A DNA stretch of 64,000 bases from Saccharothrix saharensis. GTDB lineage: Bacteria; Actinomycetota; Actinomycetes; Mycobacteriales; Pseudonocardiaceae. Positions 16,442-25,174 of this stretch are shown here, piece by piece (positions within the stretch are counted from its first letter, which is position 1; every line of letters starts with the position of its first letter). Below the pieces are notes generated by a model. It made no database searches. It was not told where the DNA came from and saw nothing but the letters and a program-made list of their open reading frames with translations. The stretch is from positions 7,699,386 to 7,763,385 of the forward strand of contig NZ_VFPP01000001.1 in assembly GCF_006716745.1 (NCBI RefSeq). Direction: 5' to 3'. The translations under genes were made by a program, and so were the position numbers.

Positions 16442-16506
16442 CGTTCGGCTTGACGAACGCCTTGTCACTGTTCATCGTAGAAGACGATGCGTTCGACATG
16501 GCGAAC
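16442..16506. promoter_or_regulatory. Cluster of three palindromes in the XRE/azlC divergent promoter
   Basis: CGTTCG-N6-CGAACG (16442-16459) and GTTCG-N6-CGAAC (16491-16506) share one consensus and spacing. Between them lies a different palindrome, CATCGT-N5-ACGATG (16473-16489). The repeated site is a good operator candidate for the XRE-cupin protein; the downstream copy overlaps the first azlC codons. Confidence 0.6.
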
Positions 16507-17164
16507 CCTTGATGCCGGGCTGCTGCGTGACGTCGCCGCGGTGGCCGCCGGCGCCGCGGTCAGCGGCGCCTCGTTCGGCGCGATCTCGACCGGCGCGGGA
16601 CTGCCCTGGTGGCTGCCCGTGGTGATGTCGCTGCTGGTCTTCGCGGGCGGCTCGCAGTTCATGGCGGTCGGGGTGGTCACGGCGGGCGGCAGCCCGGCCG
16701 CGGCGGTGCTGGCCGGCCTGCTGCTCAACGTCCGGCACCTGCCGTTCGGCCTGGCGGTCGGCGACGTGCTCGGCAAGGGCCTGCTGCCCCGCCTGGTCGG
16801 CAGCCACCTGCTGATCGACGAGACCACCGCGTTCGCGCTGGCCCAGAGCGACCCGCGCCGCGCCAAGGCCGCCTACTGGTCGTGCGGCGTCGCGCTGTTC
16901 ATCGCGTGGAACGTCGCCGTGGTCGTGGGCGCGGTGATCGGTCAGAACATCGGCGACCCGGCCGCGTTCGGGCTCGACGCGGCGTTCCCCGCGGCGCTGC
17001 TCGCGCTGCTGCTGCCCGCGCTCAAGGACAAGGCCACCCGGCACGCCGCGCTGCTGGGCGCGGCCATCGCGCTGGCCGCCACGCCGCTCCTGCCCGCGGG
17101 CGTGCCCGTGCTGCTCGCGCTGGGCGGCCTGCTGATCACCGCACGACAGGGGGAGAAGGCGTGA
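16487..17164 (+). CDS. azlC: AzlC-family branched-chain amino acid exporter, large subunit
   Basis: A 225-residue integral membrane protein with the AzlC pattern: AVSGASFGAISTGAGLPWWLP, LLVFAGGSQFMAVG and LLLNVRHLPFGL. AzlC pairs with AzlD to export branched-chain amino acids and analogues. Its stop overlaps the azlD GTG. The ATG 16487 start has only a weak GAAG ribosome site and places a putative operator within the first codons; no better in-frame start is obvious. The adjacent divergent XRE-cupin gene is the usual regulator. Confidence 0.92.
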   Translation: MRSTWRTLDAGLLRDVAAVAAGAAVSGASFGAISTGAGLPWWLPVVMSLLVFAGGSQFMAVGVVTAGGSPAAAVLAGLLLNVRHLPFGLAVGDVLGKGLLPRLVGSHLLIDETTAFALAQSDPRRAKAAYWSCGVALFIAWNVAVVVGAVIGQNIGDPAAFGLDAAFPAALLALLLPALKDKATRHAALLGAAIALAATPLLPAGVPVLLALGGLLITARQGEKA

Positions 17165-17469
17165 CGCTGACCGCCGTCCTGGTGCTCGCCGCGGGCACCT
17201 ACGCCTTCCGCCTGGCCGGACCGCTGCTGCGCGACCGGATCACGTTGTCGGACCGGGTCAGGTCGCTGATGTCGATGTCCGCGACCGTGCTGCTGTTCGC
17301 CCTGGTGGCGACGTCCTCGCTGACCAAGGGCCAGGGCTTCGCGGGGCTCGCGCTGCCGATCGGCGTCCTGGTCGGCGGGGTGGCGGCGTGGCGCAAGGCG
17401 CCGTTCGTGGTGGTGGTCGTGCTGGCCGCCGTGACGACCGCGGGCCTGCGGTTCGCCGGCGTGTCCTAG
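17161..17469 (+). CDS. azlD: AzlD-family exporter subunit
   Basis: A 102-residue, four-helix membrane protein starting at the GTG overlapping the azlC stop. It contains the AzlD features YAFRLAGPLLRDR and VGGVAAWRKAPFVVVVVLAA. It acts with AzlC in the inner membrane. Size and arrangement are standard. Confidence 0.92.
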   Translation: MTLTAVLVLAAGTYAFRLAGPLLRDRITLSDRVRSLMSMSATVLLFALVATSSLTKGQGFAGLALPIGVLVGGVAAWRKAPFVVVVVLAAVTTAGLRFAGVS

Positions 17470-17473
17470 CCCG

Positions 17474-17851
17474 CTACAGGTACTCCCGCAACCGCCCGGC
17501 GAGCGTGCCGCGGTCCTGCGTCACGCCCGGGTCCGGCTCGGCGCCGCCGGGCTTGCCCGCCAGCACGTCGTCCACGAACCGCGCCACGTCCTCCGGCGGC
17601 GGCACGAGCGGCAGGCCGAGGTGGGCCACGACGACCGGCTTCTCGGTCGGGTCGGTCTCCACCGCGATGGACCAGCCGCGCTGCTCGTTCCACAGCAGCA
17701 TCAGGTCCCGCCCCGGGCCCTCCAGGCCCAGGTAGGCGGTGGCGGTGTCGCTGACCTCGAACTCGGTGCCCTCCGGCGGCACGCCGACCCGCTCGGCCAC
17801 CGCCTGCACGTACCGGGCCAGTCCGAAGCTGATCAAGGCGCTGTCATCCAC
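17474..17851 (-). CDS. DUF6292-like protein of unknown function
   Basis: A 125-residue acidic soluble protein. Its central RDLMLLWNEQRGWSIAVE block, the N-terminal YVQAVAERVGVP and a C-terminal ARFVDDVL segment resemble the actinobacterial DUF6292 family; this comes from memory of the family. No catalytic motif is visible. It lies 22 nt after the acyl-CoA oxidase gene on the same strand, so they may be co-transcribed, and converges on azlD with a 4-nt gap. Function unknown. Confidence 0.75.
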   Translation of the reverse strand: MDDSALISFGLARYVQAVAERVGVPPEGTEFEVSDTATAYLGLEGPGRDLMLLWNEQRGWSIAVETDPTEKPVVVAHLGLPLVPPPEDVARFVDDVLAGKPGGAEPDPGVTQDRGTLAGRLREYL

Positions 17852-17873
17852 GAACCCATCCTCTCCCGTGACC

Positions 17874-19742
17874 TCATCCGGTGATCGGCGCCGTGAGCCA
17901 GGTCTCAGGGATGCCGAACGCGTCCACCAGCGTGCGCGCGTGCGGGCGCAGCCGGCCGCACAGCTCGTTCACCGCCTGCGACACGGCCTTCGCCCGCTGC
18001 GGCGTCAGCCGGCCGTGCTCCAGGAACCACGCCCGGTCCGCCTCGATCGTGCTCAACGCGTAGAGGTCGCACACCTGGTCCAGGAGCGCGGACGCCTCCG
18101 GGTCCGCGCACCGGTCGACCGCCGCCACGAACGCCTCCAGCACCACCCGGTCCACGTGGGCGCGTGCGGCGTGCAGCACGTGGTCCTGCGCGGCGTTGAA
18201 CACGTCGAACGCGTCGTCGCGCGACGCACGCCGCAACCGCCGCGCCAACCCCTCCAGCACGTGCCGCTCGCGGTCCTCGAACTGCCGCACCTGCCAACCC
18301 CGGTCCAGCAGCGCGTCCGAGCTGCCCGACACCAACCGGTCGATGATGGCCCGCGCCGCCGTCCGCTCGATCACCACGCCCACCGCCTGGTCCGCGACGA
18401 ACCGGGCCATGCCCCACGGGTCGAGGTCGCCCACGTGGTCGCGGTAGCTGGTCAGCAGACCCTTCGCCACCAGTTGCAGCAGCACGGTGTTGTCACCCTC
18501 GAACGTGGTGAACACGTCCGTGTCCGCCTTCAACCCGGCGATCAGGTTCTCCGACAGGTACCCCGCGCCACCGCACGCCTCCCGGCACGCCTGGATGGTG
18601 TGCGTGGCGTGCCACGTGGCCACCGCCTTGAGCCCCGCCGCCCGCGACTCCAGCTCCCGCTGCTGCCGGTCGTCGGCCACGTCGTGCAGCGCCGACACCA
18701 TCTCCTCCTGCGCGAAGTGCAGCGCGTACGTCGTCGCCAACGCGGGCAGCAACCGCCGCTGGTGCGCCAGGTAGTCGAGCACCACGACTTCCTCGCCCGT
18801 GTCGGGCCGGGTGAACTGCCGCCGCCCGTCGCCGTACCGGACGGCCAGCGCCAGCGCCTTCTTCGTCGCGCTGCCGGCACCGCCTGCCACGCTGATCCGC
18901 CCGCGCACCAGCGTGCCGAGCATGGTGAAGAACCGCCTGCCCCCGCCCTCGACCGGGCTGGAGTACGTGCCGTCCGCGGCCACGTCGCCGTACCGGTTGA
19001 GCAGGTTCGCCCGCGGCACCCGCACGTGGTCGAACCACAACCGCCCGTTGTCCACGCCGTTCAGCCCGGCCTTCGGCCCGCAGTCCTCGATCCGCACACC
19101 GGGCATCGGCGCGCCGGACGCGTCCCGGATCGGCACCAGCACCGCGTGCACCCCGTGCGTCACGCCGCCGGTCACCAACTGCGCGAACACCACGGCCATC
19201 CGCCCGTCCCGCGCGGCGTTGCCGATGTAGTCCTTGCGCGCCGAGGGGTCCGGCGTGTCGACCACGAACTCCTCGGTGTCCGGGTCGTACGTCGCCGTCG
19301 TCCGCAGGTGCTGCACGTCCGACCCGTGCCCGGTCTCGGTCATCGCGAAGCACCCGGGCAGCCTGAGGTCCATGATCGCGGGCAGGTACCGCTCGTGGTG
19401 CTCCGCCGTGCCCAACGCCTGCACCGCGCCACCGAACAGGCCCCACTGCACGCCCGCCTTGACCATCAGCGACAGGTCGCCGAACCCCAGCACCTCGAAC
19501 GCCACCACCGAGCCGCCGACGTCGTCCTGCCCGCCGTGCGCGGCCGGGAACCCGATCAACGGGTGCCCGCCGTCGGCCAGTGCCCGCAGTTGCTCCAGCA
19601 CCCAGGCCCGGTACTCCTCGCGCTCGAGCTCACCCGGTGGTTTCAGCTCGCCGAGCAGGTCCGTCGAGCGGCGGCGCACCGCCGCCCACCGGCCGTCGAG
19701 CAGGTCGCGCAACGCTTCGGTCCCCATGGTCATTGTTAACAC
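17874..19742 (-). CDS. Acyl-CoA oxidase/dehydrogenase family protein
   Basis: A 622-residue flavoprotein of peroxisomal acyl-CoA oxidase type: N-terminal domain, FAD middle domain with FAMTETGHGSDVQHL, then two C-terminal alpha domains ending in an ACOX-like helical region. The expected catalytic Glu is Glu415 in TTFEGDN, and QACREACGGAGYLSEN is typical of ACOX. The reaction is alpha,beta-desaturation of acyl-CoA, passing electrons to O2 if a true oxidase. The first codon could be GTG 19742 or ATG at 19733 or 19727; no ribosome site separates them. Substrate chain length cannot be read from sequence. Confidence 0.9.
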   Translation of the reverse strand: MLTMTMGTEALRDLLDGRWAAVRRRSTDLLGELKPPGELEREEYRAWVLEQLRALADGGHPLIGFPAAHGGQDDVGGSVVAFEVLGFGDLSLMVKAGVQWGLFGGAVQALGTAEHHERYLPAIMDLRLPGCFAMTETGHGSDVQHLRTTATYDPDTEEFVVDTPDPSARKDYIGNAARDGRMAVVFAQLVTGGVTHGVHAVLVPIRDASGAPMPGVRIEDCGPKAGLNGVDNGRLWFDHVRVPRANLLNRYGDVAADGTYSSPVEGGGRRFFTMLGTLVRGRISVAGGAGSATKKALALAVRYGDGRRQFTRPDTGEEVVVLDYLAHQRRLLPALATTYALHFAQEEMVSALHDVADDRQQRELESRAAGLKAVATWHATHTIQACREACGGAGYLSENLIAGLKADTDVFTTFEGDNTVLLQLVAKGLLTSYRDHVGDLDPWGMARFVADQAVGVVIERTAARAIIDRLVSGSSDALLDRGWQVRQFEDRERHVLEGLARRLRRASRDDAFDVFNAAQDHVLHAARAHVDRVVLEAFVAAVDRCADPEASALLDQVCDLYALSTIEADRAWFLEHGRLTPQRAKAVSQAVNELCGRLRPHARTLVDAFGIPETWLTAPITG

Positions 19743-19780
19743 AGGTTCACGTCACCGGCTCGACGACGGCCGGAAGCCCC

Positions 19781-20254
19781 TCACGACCACCGGTCACCGT
19801 CGACCGGCGGCACGGTGTGCTTGCGCACGTGCTGGAACAGCAGGTTCGTCTGCACCTCGCTGACCTCGCGGCGCGTGGTGAACCGGTCGAGCACCAGGCG
19901 TTGCAGGTGCGCCGTGTCCGCCACCGCGACGTGCACCAGGAAGTCCTCCGGCCCCGCCACGTGCGACAGCGCCAGCACCTCCGGCAACGTCAGCACGTAG
20001 TCCATGAACGGCTCCACGATCGCCCGCGTGTGCGGCCGCACCCGGACCGCGATGACCGCCTGCACCGGCCGTCCCACCGCGGCCAGGTCCACCTCCGCGT
20101 GGTACCCGGTGATCACGCCCCGCTCGCGCAACGACCGGTGCCGGACCACGCACGTCGACGCCGCCACGTTGACCCGGTCGGCCAGCTCCTTGTTGGGCAG
20201 CCGAGCGTCCTTCTGCAACTCCTGCACGATCGCCGCGTCCACCGAATCCAGCAC
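19781..20254 (-). CDS. Lrp/AsnC-family regulator
   Basis: A 157-residue Lrp: HTH at about residues 1-60 (LDSVDAAIVQELQKDARLPN, KELADRVNVAASTCVVRHRSL) and a RAM/effector domain at 65-150 (VITGYHAEVDLAAVG, VLALSHVAGPEDFLVHV). It is divergent from the gamma-family PLP enzyme at 20329 and probably regulates it in response to an amino acid such as methionine. Start and length are typical. Confidence 0.94.
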   Translation of the reverse strand: MLDSVDAAIVQELQKDARLPNKELADRVNVAASTCVVRHRSLRERGVITGYHAEVDLAAVGRPVQAVIAVRVRPHTRAIVEPFMDYVLTLPEVLALSHVAGPEDFLVHVAVADTAHLQRLVLDRFTTRREVSEVQTNLLFQHVRKHTVPPVDGDRWS

Positions 20255-20328
20255 GCCGAAACCCTCCTGCCACCGAACGTCCTGCGGAACTGTCCCGCAT
20301 CGGCCGACGATAAGTCCAAGATTCGGCC

Positions 20329-21552
20329 ATGACCCGGTTGCGTACGACGGCGGTGCACGGTGGGCGCGACGATCTCGCCGACCTGGGCGTGCACGCCCTG
20401 CCGATCGACCTGTCCACCACCTACCCCATCCCCGACCAGGGCGCGGGCGGCCTCGCGCTGCAGCACCTCGCCGAGGGCGCGGCGCACGCCGCCTCGCCGG
20501 TCTACTCCCGGCTGCACAACCCGACCGTGGCGCGGTTCGAGCGGGCGCTGGCCGCGCTGGAGGGGACGTCGGCCGCCGTGGCGTTCGGCAGCGGCATGGC
20601 CGCGGTGACCGCCGTGGTCCAGGCCGCGTGCGTGCTCACCGGCAAGCCGCACGTGGTCGCGGTGCGCCCGATCTACGGCGGCACCGACCACCTGCTGTCG
20701 TCCGGCCTGCTCGGCGTGCGCACGACGTACGCCGGGGCCGACCACGTCGCCGAGGCGATCACGCCGGACACCGGCCTGGTCGTGGTCGAGACGCCGGCCA
20801 ACCCGAACCTGGACCTGCTCGACATCGCCGCCGTGGCCGCGCAGGCGGACGGGGTGCCCGTCATGGTGGACAACACGTTCGCCACCCCCGTGCTCCAGAA
20901 CCCGGCCGCGCACGGGGCGACCTACGTGCTGCACTCGGGCACCAAGTACCTCGGGGGTCACGGCGACGTGCTCGGCGGCGTCGTCGCCTGCGCCGAGGAG
21001 CACGCCGGCCCGTTGCGCCAGGTCCGGATCGTCACCGGCGCGGTCCTGCACCCCTTGGGCGGCTACCTCATGCACCGGGGCCTGGCCACGCTGCCCCTGC
21101 GCGTCGAAGCGGCCCAGCGCACCGCGACCGACCTGGCCGCCCGCCTCGCCGCCCACCCCGGCACCGGCCTCGTCCGGCACCCGGGCCTGCCCGGCGCGGA
21201 CCCCTCCGGCCTGGTCGGCACCCAGATGCGCGGCCCCGGCGCGATGCTGGCGTTCACCACCCGCGAGGACCCCGCCGCGGTCGTGCGCAGGCTCCGGCTC
21301 GTCACGCCCGCGGTCAGCCTCGGGTCGGTCGACACGCTGATCGAGCACCCGGCCGCGCTGACCCACCGGTTGGTGCCCGACACCGCGCGCGAGGAGTCCG
21401 GCGTGCCCGCCAACCTGCTGCGCCTGAGCGTCGGCCTGGAGGACGTCGAGGACCTCTGGGACGACCTCGACCAGGCGCTCTCCGGCGGTTGTGAAGAGGA
21501 TTACATCAAGTCTTCCTCAAGCGATTTCCGGGAGCCCGTCGCGAGCCACTAA
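20329..21552 (+). CDS. Cys/Met metabolism PLP enzyme (cystathionine gamma-synthase/methionine gamma-lyase family)
   Basis: 407 residues, fold-type I. Substrate and PLP motifs are YSRLHNPT, FGSGMAA, VVETPANPNLDLLD and VMVDNTFATP; Lys206 in HSGTKYLGGHGD binds PLP. The chemistry is gamma-replacement or elimination on sulfur amino acids. The divergent Lrp regulator and the following amino-acid permease suggest catabolic uptake and lysis, favouring methionine gamma-lyase-like use. The domain normally ends near DDLDQAL (about residue 385). About 20 extra residues (CEEDYIKSSSS onward) come from lower-GC sequence and may be a read-through tail. Confidence 0.9.
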   Translation: MTRLRTTAVHGGRDDLADLGVHALPIDLSTTYPIPDQGAGGLALQHLAEGAAHAASPVYSRLHNPTVARFERALAALEGTSAAVAFGSGMAAVTAVVQAACVLTGKPHVVAVRPIYGGTDHLLSSGLLGVRTTYAGADHVAEAITPDTGLVVVETPANPNLDLLDIAAVAAQADGVPVMVDNTFATPVLQNPAAHGATYVLHSGTKYLGGHGDVLGGVVACAEEHAGPLRQVRIVTGAVLHPLGGYLMHRGLATLPLRVEAAQRTATDLAARLAAHPGTGLVRHPGLPGADPSGLVGTQMRGPGAMLAFTTREDPAAVVRRLRLVTPAVSLGSVDTLIEHPAALTHRLVPDTAREESGVPANLLRLSVGLEDVEDLWDDLDQALSGGCEEDYIKSSSSDFREPVASH

Positions 21553-21564
21553 CGTTCGGCCACC

Positions 21565-22983
21565 ATGATTGAGCAGACGGTCGCGGAACCCGACGCCGAC
21601 GGCTACACCAAAGCGCTGTCCAAGCGCCAGGTGCAGATGATCGCCATCGGCGGCGCCATCGGCGTCGGCTTGTTCCTCGGCGCCGGCGGCAAACTCGCCC
21701 AGGCCGGCCCGGCACTGGTCTTCTCGTACGCCCTGTGCGGCCTGGCCGCGTTCTTCGTGATGCGCGCGCTCGGCGAATTGGTGCTGCACCGGCCCACCGC
21801 GGGCAGTTTCGTGGAATACGCCCGCGAGTTCATCGGACCGTGGGCCGGTTTCACCTCCGGCTGGATGTACTGGGTGAACTGGGCGATGACCGGCATCGCC
21901 GAGATCACGGCGGTGGCCATCTACGTGCACCGCTGGCTGCCGGACCTGCCGCAGTGGGTGACCGCACTGGCCGCGCTCGGGTTCCTGGTGCTGGTCAACC
22001 TGCTGTCGGTGAAGCTGTTCGGCGAGCTGGAGTTCTGGTTCAGCGTCATCAAGGTGACCGCGATCGTGGTGTTCCTGTTCACCGGCGTCGCGCTCGTGAT
22101 CGGCGGCGCGGACGTCGGCGGCAGTGAAGCGGGCGTGCACAACCTGTTCGCGCACGGTGGCGTGTTCCCGGCGGGCATCGGCATCGCGTTGATGACGCTG
22201 CAAGCGGTCATCTTCGCCTATTCGGCGATCGAACTCGTCGGCATCGCGGCGGGGGAGACCGCCAATCCGCGCCAGGTGCTGCCGAAGGCCATCAACGGCG
22301 TCGTGTACCGGATCGGCGTCTTCTACGTCGGCTCCGTGCTGCTGCTCGCGATGCTGTTGCCGTGGAGCCTCTACAGCGGCGCGGAAAGCCCGTTCGTCAC
22401 CGTGTTCTCCGCGCTCGGCATCGCCGGGGTCGGCGACGTGATGAACGCGGTCGTCCTCACCGCCGCGCTGTCGTCGTGCAATTCGGGCCTCTACTCCACC
22501 GGCCGCATCCTGCGCTCGCTCGCGCAGAAGGGCGAGGCGCCCGCGTTCACCGGGAAGATGAACCGCAGGCACGTCCCCTACGGCGGCATCCTGTTCACCT
22601 CGGTCGCCTACCTGTTCGGCGTGGTGCTCAACTACCTGGTGCCGAAAGAGGCGTTCGACATCGCCATCGCGGTGGCGTCGCTGGGCGTGGTGGCGACCTG
22701 GGCCACGCTGATCCTCTGCCAGCTCAGGCTGCGCCGGGCCGCGGTGCGCGGCGAGGTCGAGCGGCCCTCCTACCGGATGCCCGGCGCGCCCTACACCGGG
22801 TGGGCGACGCTGGCGTTCCTCGCGCTCGTCATCGTGCTGATGGCGTTCGCCGGACCCGCCGAGCGCATCGCGTTCTGGTCCATCCCCGTGCTCGCCGTGC
22901 TGCTGTTCGTCGGCTGGCGAGCCGTCCAAGCCCGTCGTTCGACCGCCCACCAGGCGGCCGAGCGGGTCGCGGAGCGCGACTAG
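21565..22983 (+). CDS. APC-superfamily amino acid permease (AnsP/GabP-like)
   Basis: A 472-residue protein with about 12 transmembrane helices. The first helix has the APC substrate motif IAIGGAIGVGLFLGAG; PTAGSFVEYAREFIGPWAGFTSGW and AAGETANPRQVLPKAI are the other AAT-family signatures. It is a proton-coupled importer, closest in style to L-asparagine and GABA permeases. It starts 13 nt after the PLP-enzyme gene, so they may form an operon supplying its amino acid substrate. A stem-loop terminator follows at 23006-23038. Confidence 0.93.
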   Translation: MIEQTVAEPDADGYTKALSKRQVQMIAIGGAIGVGLFLGAGGKLAQAGPALVFSYALCGLAAFFVMRALGELVLHRPTAGSFVEYAREFIGPWAGFTSGWMYWVNWAMTGIAEITAVAIYVHRWLPDLPQWVTALAALGFLVLVNLLSVKLFGELEFWFSVIKVTAIVVFLFTGVALVIGGADVGGSEAGVHNLFAHGGVFPAGIGIALMTLQAVIFAYSAIELVGIAAGETANPRQVLPKAINGVVYRIGVFYVGSVLLLAMLLPWSLYSGAESPFVTVFSALGIAGVGDVMNAVVLTAALSSCNSGLYSTGRILRSLAQKGEAPAFTGKMNRRHVPYGGILFTSVAYLFGVVLNYLVPKEAFDIAIAVASLGVVATWATLILCQLRLRRAAVRGEVERPSYRMPGAPYTGWATLAFLALVIVLMAFAGPAERIAFWSIPVLAVLLFVGWRAVQARRSTAHQAAERVAERD

Positions 22984-23005
22984 CGCGTCCGCGGGAAGAC
23001 CGAAC

Positions 23006-23038
23006 GGCCGGGCGGGTGCCACGAGCACCCGTCCGGCC
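23006..23038 (+). terminator. Hairpin terminator after permease gene
   Basis: A 14-bp stem (23006-23019 with 23025-23038, one G-U pair on the + strand) closes a 5-nt CACGA loop, 23 nt after the permease stop and before pdxT. Confidence 0.75.
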
Positions 23039-23083
23039 CGGTCACCTAGGCTGGTGGCAGTTCACCTAGGAGGAAATCCAGCC

Positions 23084-23689
23084 GTGTCCGTCGTCGGTGT
23101 CCTCGCCCTCCAGGGCGACGTCCGTGAGCACCTCGTCGCGCTGGCCGAGGCCGACGTGCTCGCCCGCCCCATCCGCCGGCCCGAGGAGTTGGCCGAGGTC
23201 GACGGCGTGGTGCTGCCCGGCGGCGAGTCCACGGCCATCAGCCGGCTGCTGGCCACGTTCGACCTGCTGGAGCCGCTGCGCGCGCGGATCAAGGAGGGCA
23301 TGCCCGCCTACGGGTCGTGCGCCGGGATGATCCTGCTCGCCGACCGCGTCCTGGACGGCCGGCCCGACCAGCACCAGCTCGGCGGGCTCGACATCGTGGT
23401 CCGCCGCAACGCCTTCGGCCGGCAGGTCGATTCCTTCGAGGCCGAACTCGACTTCACCGACGTGGGCGAGGTGCACGCGGTGTTCATCCGGGCCCCGTGG
23501 GTGGAATCGGCCGGATCGGACGTGGAAGTGCTCGCCCGGGTGCCCGAAACGGACGACGCCGGCGAGGCCGCCGGTAGGATCGTCGCGGTTCGGCAGGGGC
23601 ACGTGCTCGCCACCTCGTTCCACCCGGAACTGACCGGTGACGGGCGGGTGCACCGCCTTTTCGTGGACATGGTCCGTGCCGCGGGCTGA
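23084..23689 (+). CDS. pdxT: Pyridoxal 5'-phosphate synthase, glutaminase subunit PdxT
   Basis: 201 residues from GTG 23084, with AGGAGG (23068-23073) upstream. This class I glutamine amidotransferase feeds ammonia to PdxS. The triad is Cys79 in AYGSCAGM and His180/Glu182 in TSFHPELTGD; VGVLALQGDVREH and LPGGESTAI are PdxT signatures. yebC follows after 18 nt, the usual actinobacterial order, but pdxS is about 7 kb upstream. Duplicate TCACCTAGG motifs precede the ribosome site (23042-23050, 23062-23070). Confidence 0.96.
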   Translation: MSVVGVLALQGDVREHLVALAEADVLARPIRRPEELAEVDGVVLPGGESTAISRLLATFDLLEPLRARIKEGMPAYGSCAGMILLADRVLDGRPDQHQLGGLDIVVRRNAFGRQVDSFEAELDFTDVGEVHAVFIRAPWVESAGSDVEVLARVPETDDAGEAAGRIVAVRQGHVLATSFHPELTGDGRVHRLFVDMVRAAG

Positions 23690-23707
23690 GTATTCGACGG
23701 AGGAGAA

Positions 23708-24463
23708 ATGAGCGGCCACTCAAAGTGGGCGACCACCAAGCACAAGAAGGCCGCAATCGACGCCAAGCGCGGCAAGCTCTTCGCGCGGCTGATCAAGAAC
23801 ATCGAGGTGGCGGCCCGCACCGGCGGTAGCGACCCCGACGGCAACCCGACCCTGTACGACGCCATCCAGAAGGCGCGGAAGAACTCCGTGCCGCTGGACA
23901 ACATCGAACGGGCCCGCAAGCGCGGCGGCGGCGAGGAGGCGGGCGGCGCGGACTGGCAGACCATCATGTACGAGGGCTACGGCCCCAACGGCGTGGCGGT
24001 GCTGGTCGAGTGCCTGACCGACAACCGCAACCGGGCCGCGTCCGAGGTCCGCACCGCGATGACGCGCAACGGCGGCTCGATGGCCGACCCCGGCTCGGTG
24101 GCCTACATGTTCACCCGCAAGGGCGTCGTGATCGTGCCGAAGGCCGACGGGCTGGCCGAGGACGACGTGCTCATGGCGGTGCTCGACGCCGGCGCCGAGG
24201 AGGTCAACGACCTGGGCGAGAGCTACGAGGTGGTGTCCGAGGCGGGCGACCTGGTCGCGGTGCGCAAGGCGTTGCAGGACGCGGGCTACGACTACGAGTC
24301 GGCGGAGGCCAACTTCCTGCCGTCGGTGTCCGTGCAGCTGGAGGCCGAGGGCGCGCGCAAGATCTTCAAGCTGATCGACGCGCTGGAGGACTGCGACGAC
24401 GTGCAGAACGTCTTCGCGAACTTCGACGTGTCGGACCAGGTGATGGCGGAAGTGGACGCCTAG
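23708..24463 (+). CDS. yebC: YebC/TACO1-family translation and regulatory protein
   Basis: A 251-residue YebC family protein starting MSGHSKWATTKHKKAAIDAKRGK, in two halves the family start MSGHSKW and KAAIDAKRGK. It has the family's three-domain length and motifs RARKRGGG and MYEGYGPNGVA. YebC/TACO1 proteins help ribosomes through proline-rich or otherwise difficult stretches; older annotation calls them DNA-binding regulators. A good ribosome site (GGAGGAG) precedes the ATG, 18 nt after pdxT. The ruvC-ruvA-ruvB genes that usually follow are absent here. Confidence 0.96.
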   Translation: MSGHSKWATTKHKKAAIDAKRGKLFARLIKNIEVAARTGGSDPDGNPTLYDAIQKARKNSVPLDNIERARKRGGGEEAGGADWQTIMYEGYGPNGVAVLVECLTDNRNRAASEVRTAMTRNGGSMADPGSVAYMFTRKGVVIVPKADGLAEDDVLMAVLDAGAEEVNDLGESYEVVSEAGDLVAVRKALQDAGYDYESAEANFLPSVSVQLEAEGARKIFKLIDALEDCDDVQNVFANFDVSDQVMAEVDA

Positions 24464-24496
24464 CGGGAGCGTCCCCCGGCACAGCCCGGATCAGCC

Positions 24497-24529
24497 CAGC
24501 CCCGCGCCGGTCGTCCCGGTGCGGGGCTG
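24497..24529 (+). terminator. Hairpin terminator after yebC
   Basis: A 14-bp stem (24497-24510 with 24516-24529, one G-U pair) with TCGTC loop follows the yebC stop by 33 nt. It probably ends the pdxT-yebC transcript. Confidence 0.75.
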
Positions 24530-24589
24530 TCGCTCGTCCGGGGCCCGCGCTTATGCGGGGTTGACGCCGGCAACGGGCACAATGGCCGG

Positions 24590-25105
24590 GTGTCGAACCC
24601 CTCCGGACCCTCCGTCCAGGACATCAACCTGCGCAACTGGCTGCTGACCCAGGCCGAGCAGCACGGCCACGCCGTGGTCACCGTGCCCGAGGACGGCGAA
24701 GGCGCGGGCTACTCGTTCTCGGTCGGGGCGTGGCGCCGGTTCGGGGTGGCCGAGGCCGTGGTGCTCGGCCTGCCGCCCGAGCACGCCCAGGTGCTCATCC
24801 GCGCCTACGTCGACCGGGCCCGCCGCGGCGAGCGGTTCGTGCCCGGACGGCTCTACCACGACTTCTTCGAGGGCGTGCCGGTCACCTTCGAGCGCGTCTT
24901 CAAGGGCTTCTACCCGGAGTTCTTCGGCAGCGCGTTCCTGCTCTACGGCAAGGGCGACTTCGCCGCCGTGCAGATCATCCTGCCGACCGCGGACGGCCGG
25001 TTCCCGTGGCACCACGACGCGCCGATGGGCTTCGGCGACTGGCAGCTGCTGCTGACCGAGAGCGGCCGGCCGGAGAGCTGGGAACCGGGCGTCACCGGCC
25101 CCTGA
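24590..25105 (+). CDS. DUF4262-like protein
   Basis: A 171-residue soluble protein from GTG 24590. The layout fits DUF4262: QHGHAVVTVPED, YSFSVGAWRRFGVAEAVVLGL, PGRLYHDFFEGVPVTFERV, and a C-terminal WHHDAPMGFGDWQLLL. No enzyme activity is established for the family and no catalytic motif stands out. It is isolated between two terminators, so probably has its own promoter. Confidence 0.85.
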   Translation: MSNPSGPSVQDINLRNWLLTQAEQHGHAVVTVPEDGEGAGYSFSVGAWRRFGVAEAVVLGLPPEHAQVLIRAYVDRARRGERFVPGRLYHDFFEGVPVTFERVFKGFYPEFFGSAFLLYGKGDFAAVQIILPTADGRFPWHHDAPMGFGDWQLLLTESGRPESWEPGVTGP

Positions 25106-25124
25106 CAGCCCACCCGGACCCACT

Positions 25125-25155
25125 CGGGCCCCGCCGCGTGATGCGGCGGGGCCCG
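25125..25155 (+). terminator. Perfect hairpin terminator after DUF4262 gene
   Basis: CGGGCCCCGCCGC (25125-25137) pairs exactly with 25143-25155 around a GTGAT loop, 19 nt after the stop. It separates the DUF4262 transcript from the structured region that follows. Confidence 0.8.
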
Positions 25156-25174
25156 TCGCCGTTGTCCGGACGAT

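Noticed and set aside
24464..25105. ruvC expected after yebC
   Set aside because: The gene here has no RuvC acidic motifs and matches DUF4262 instead.
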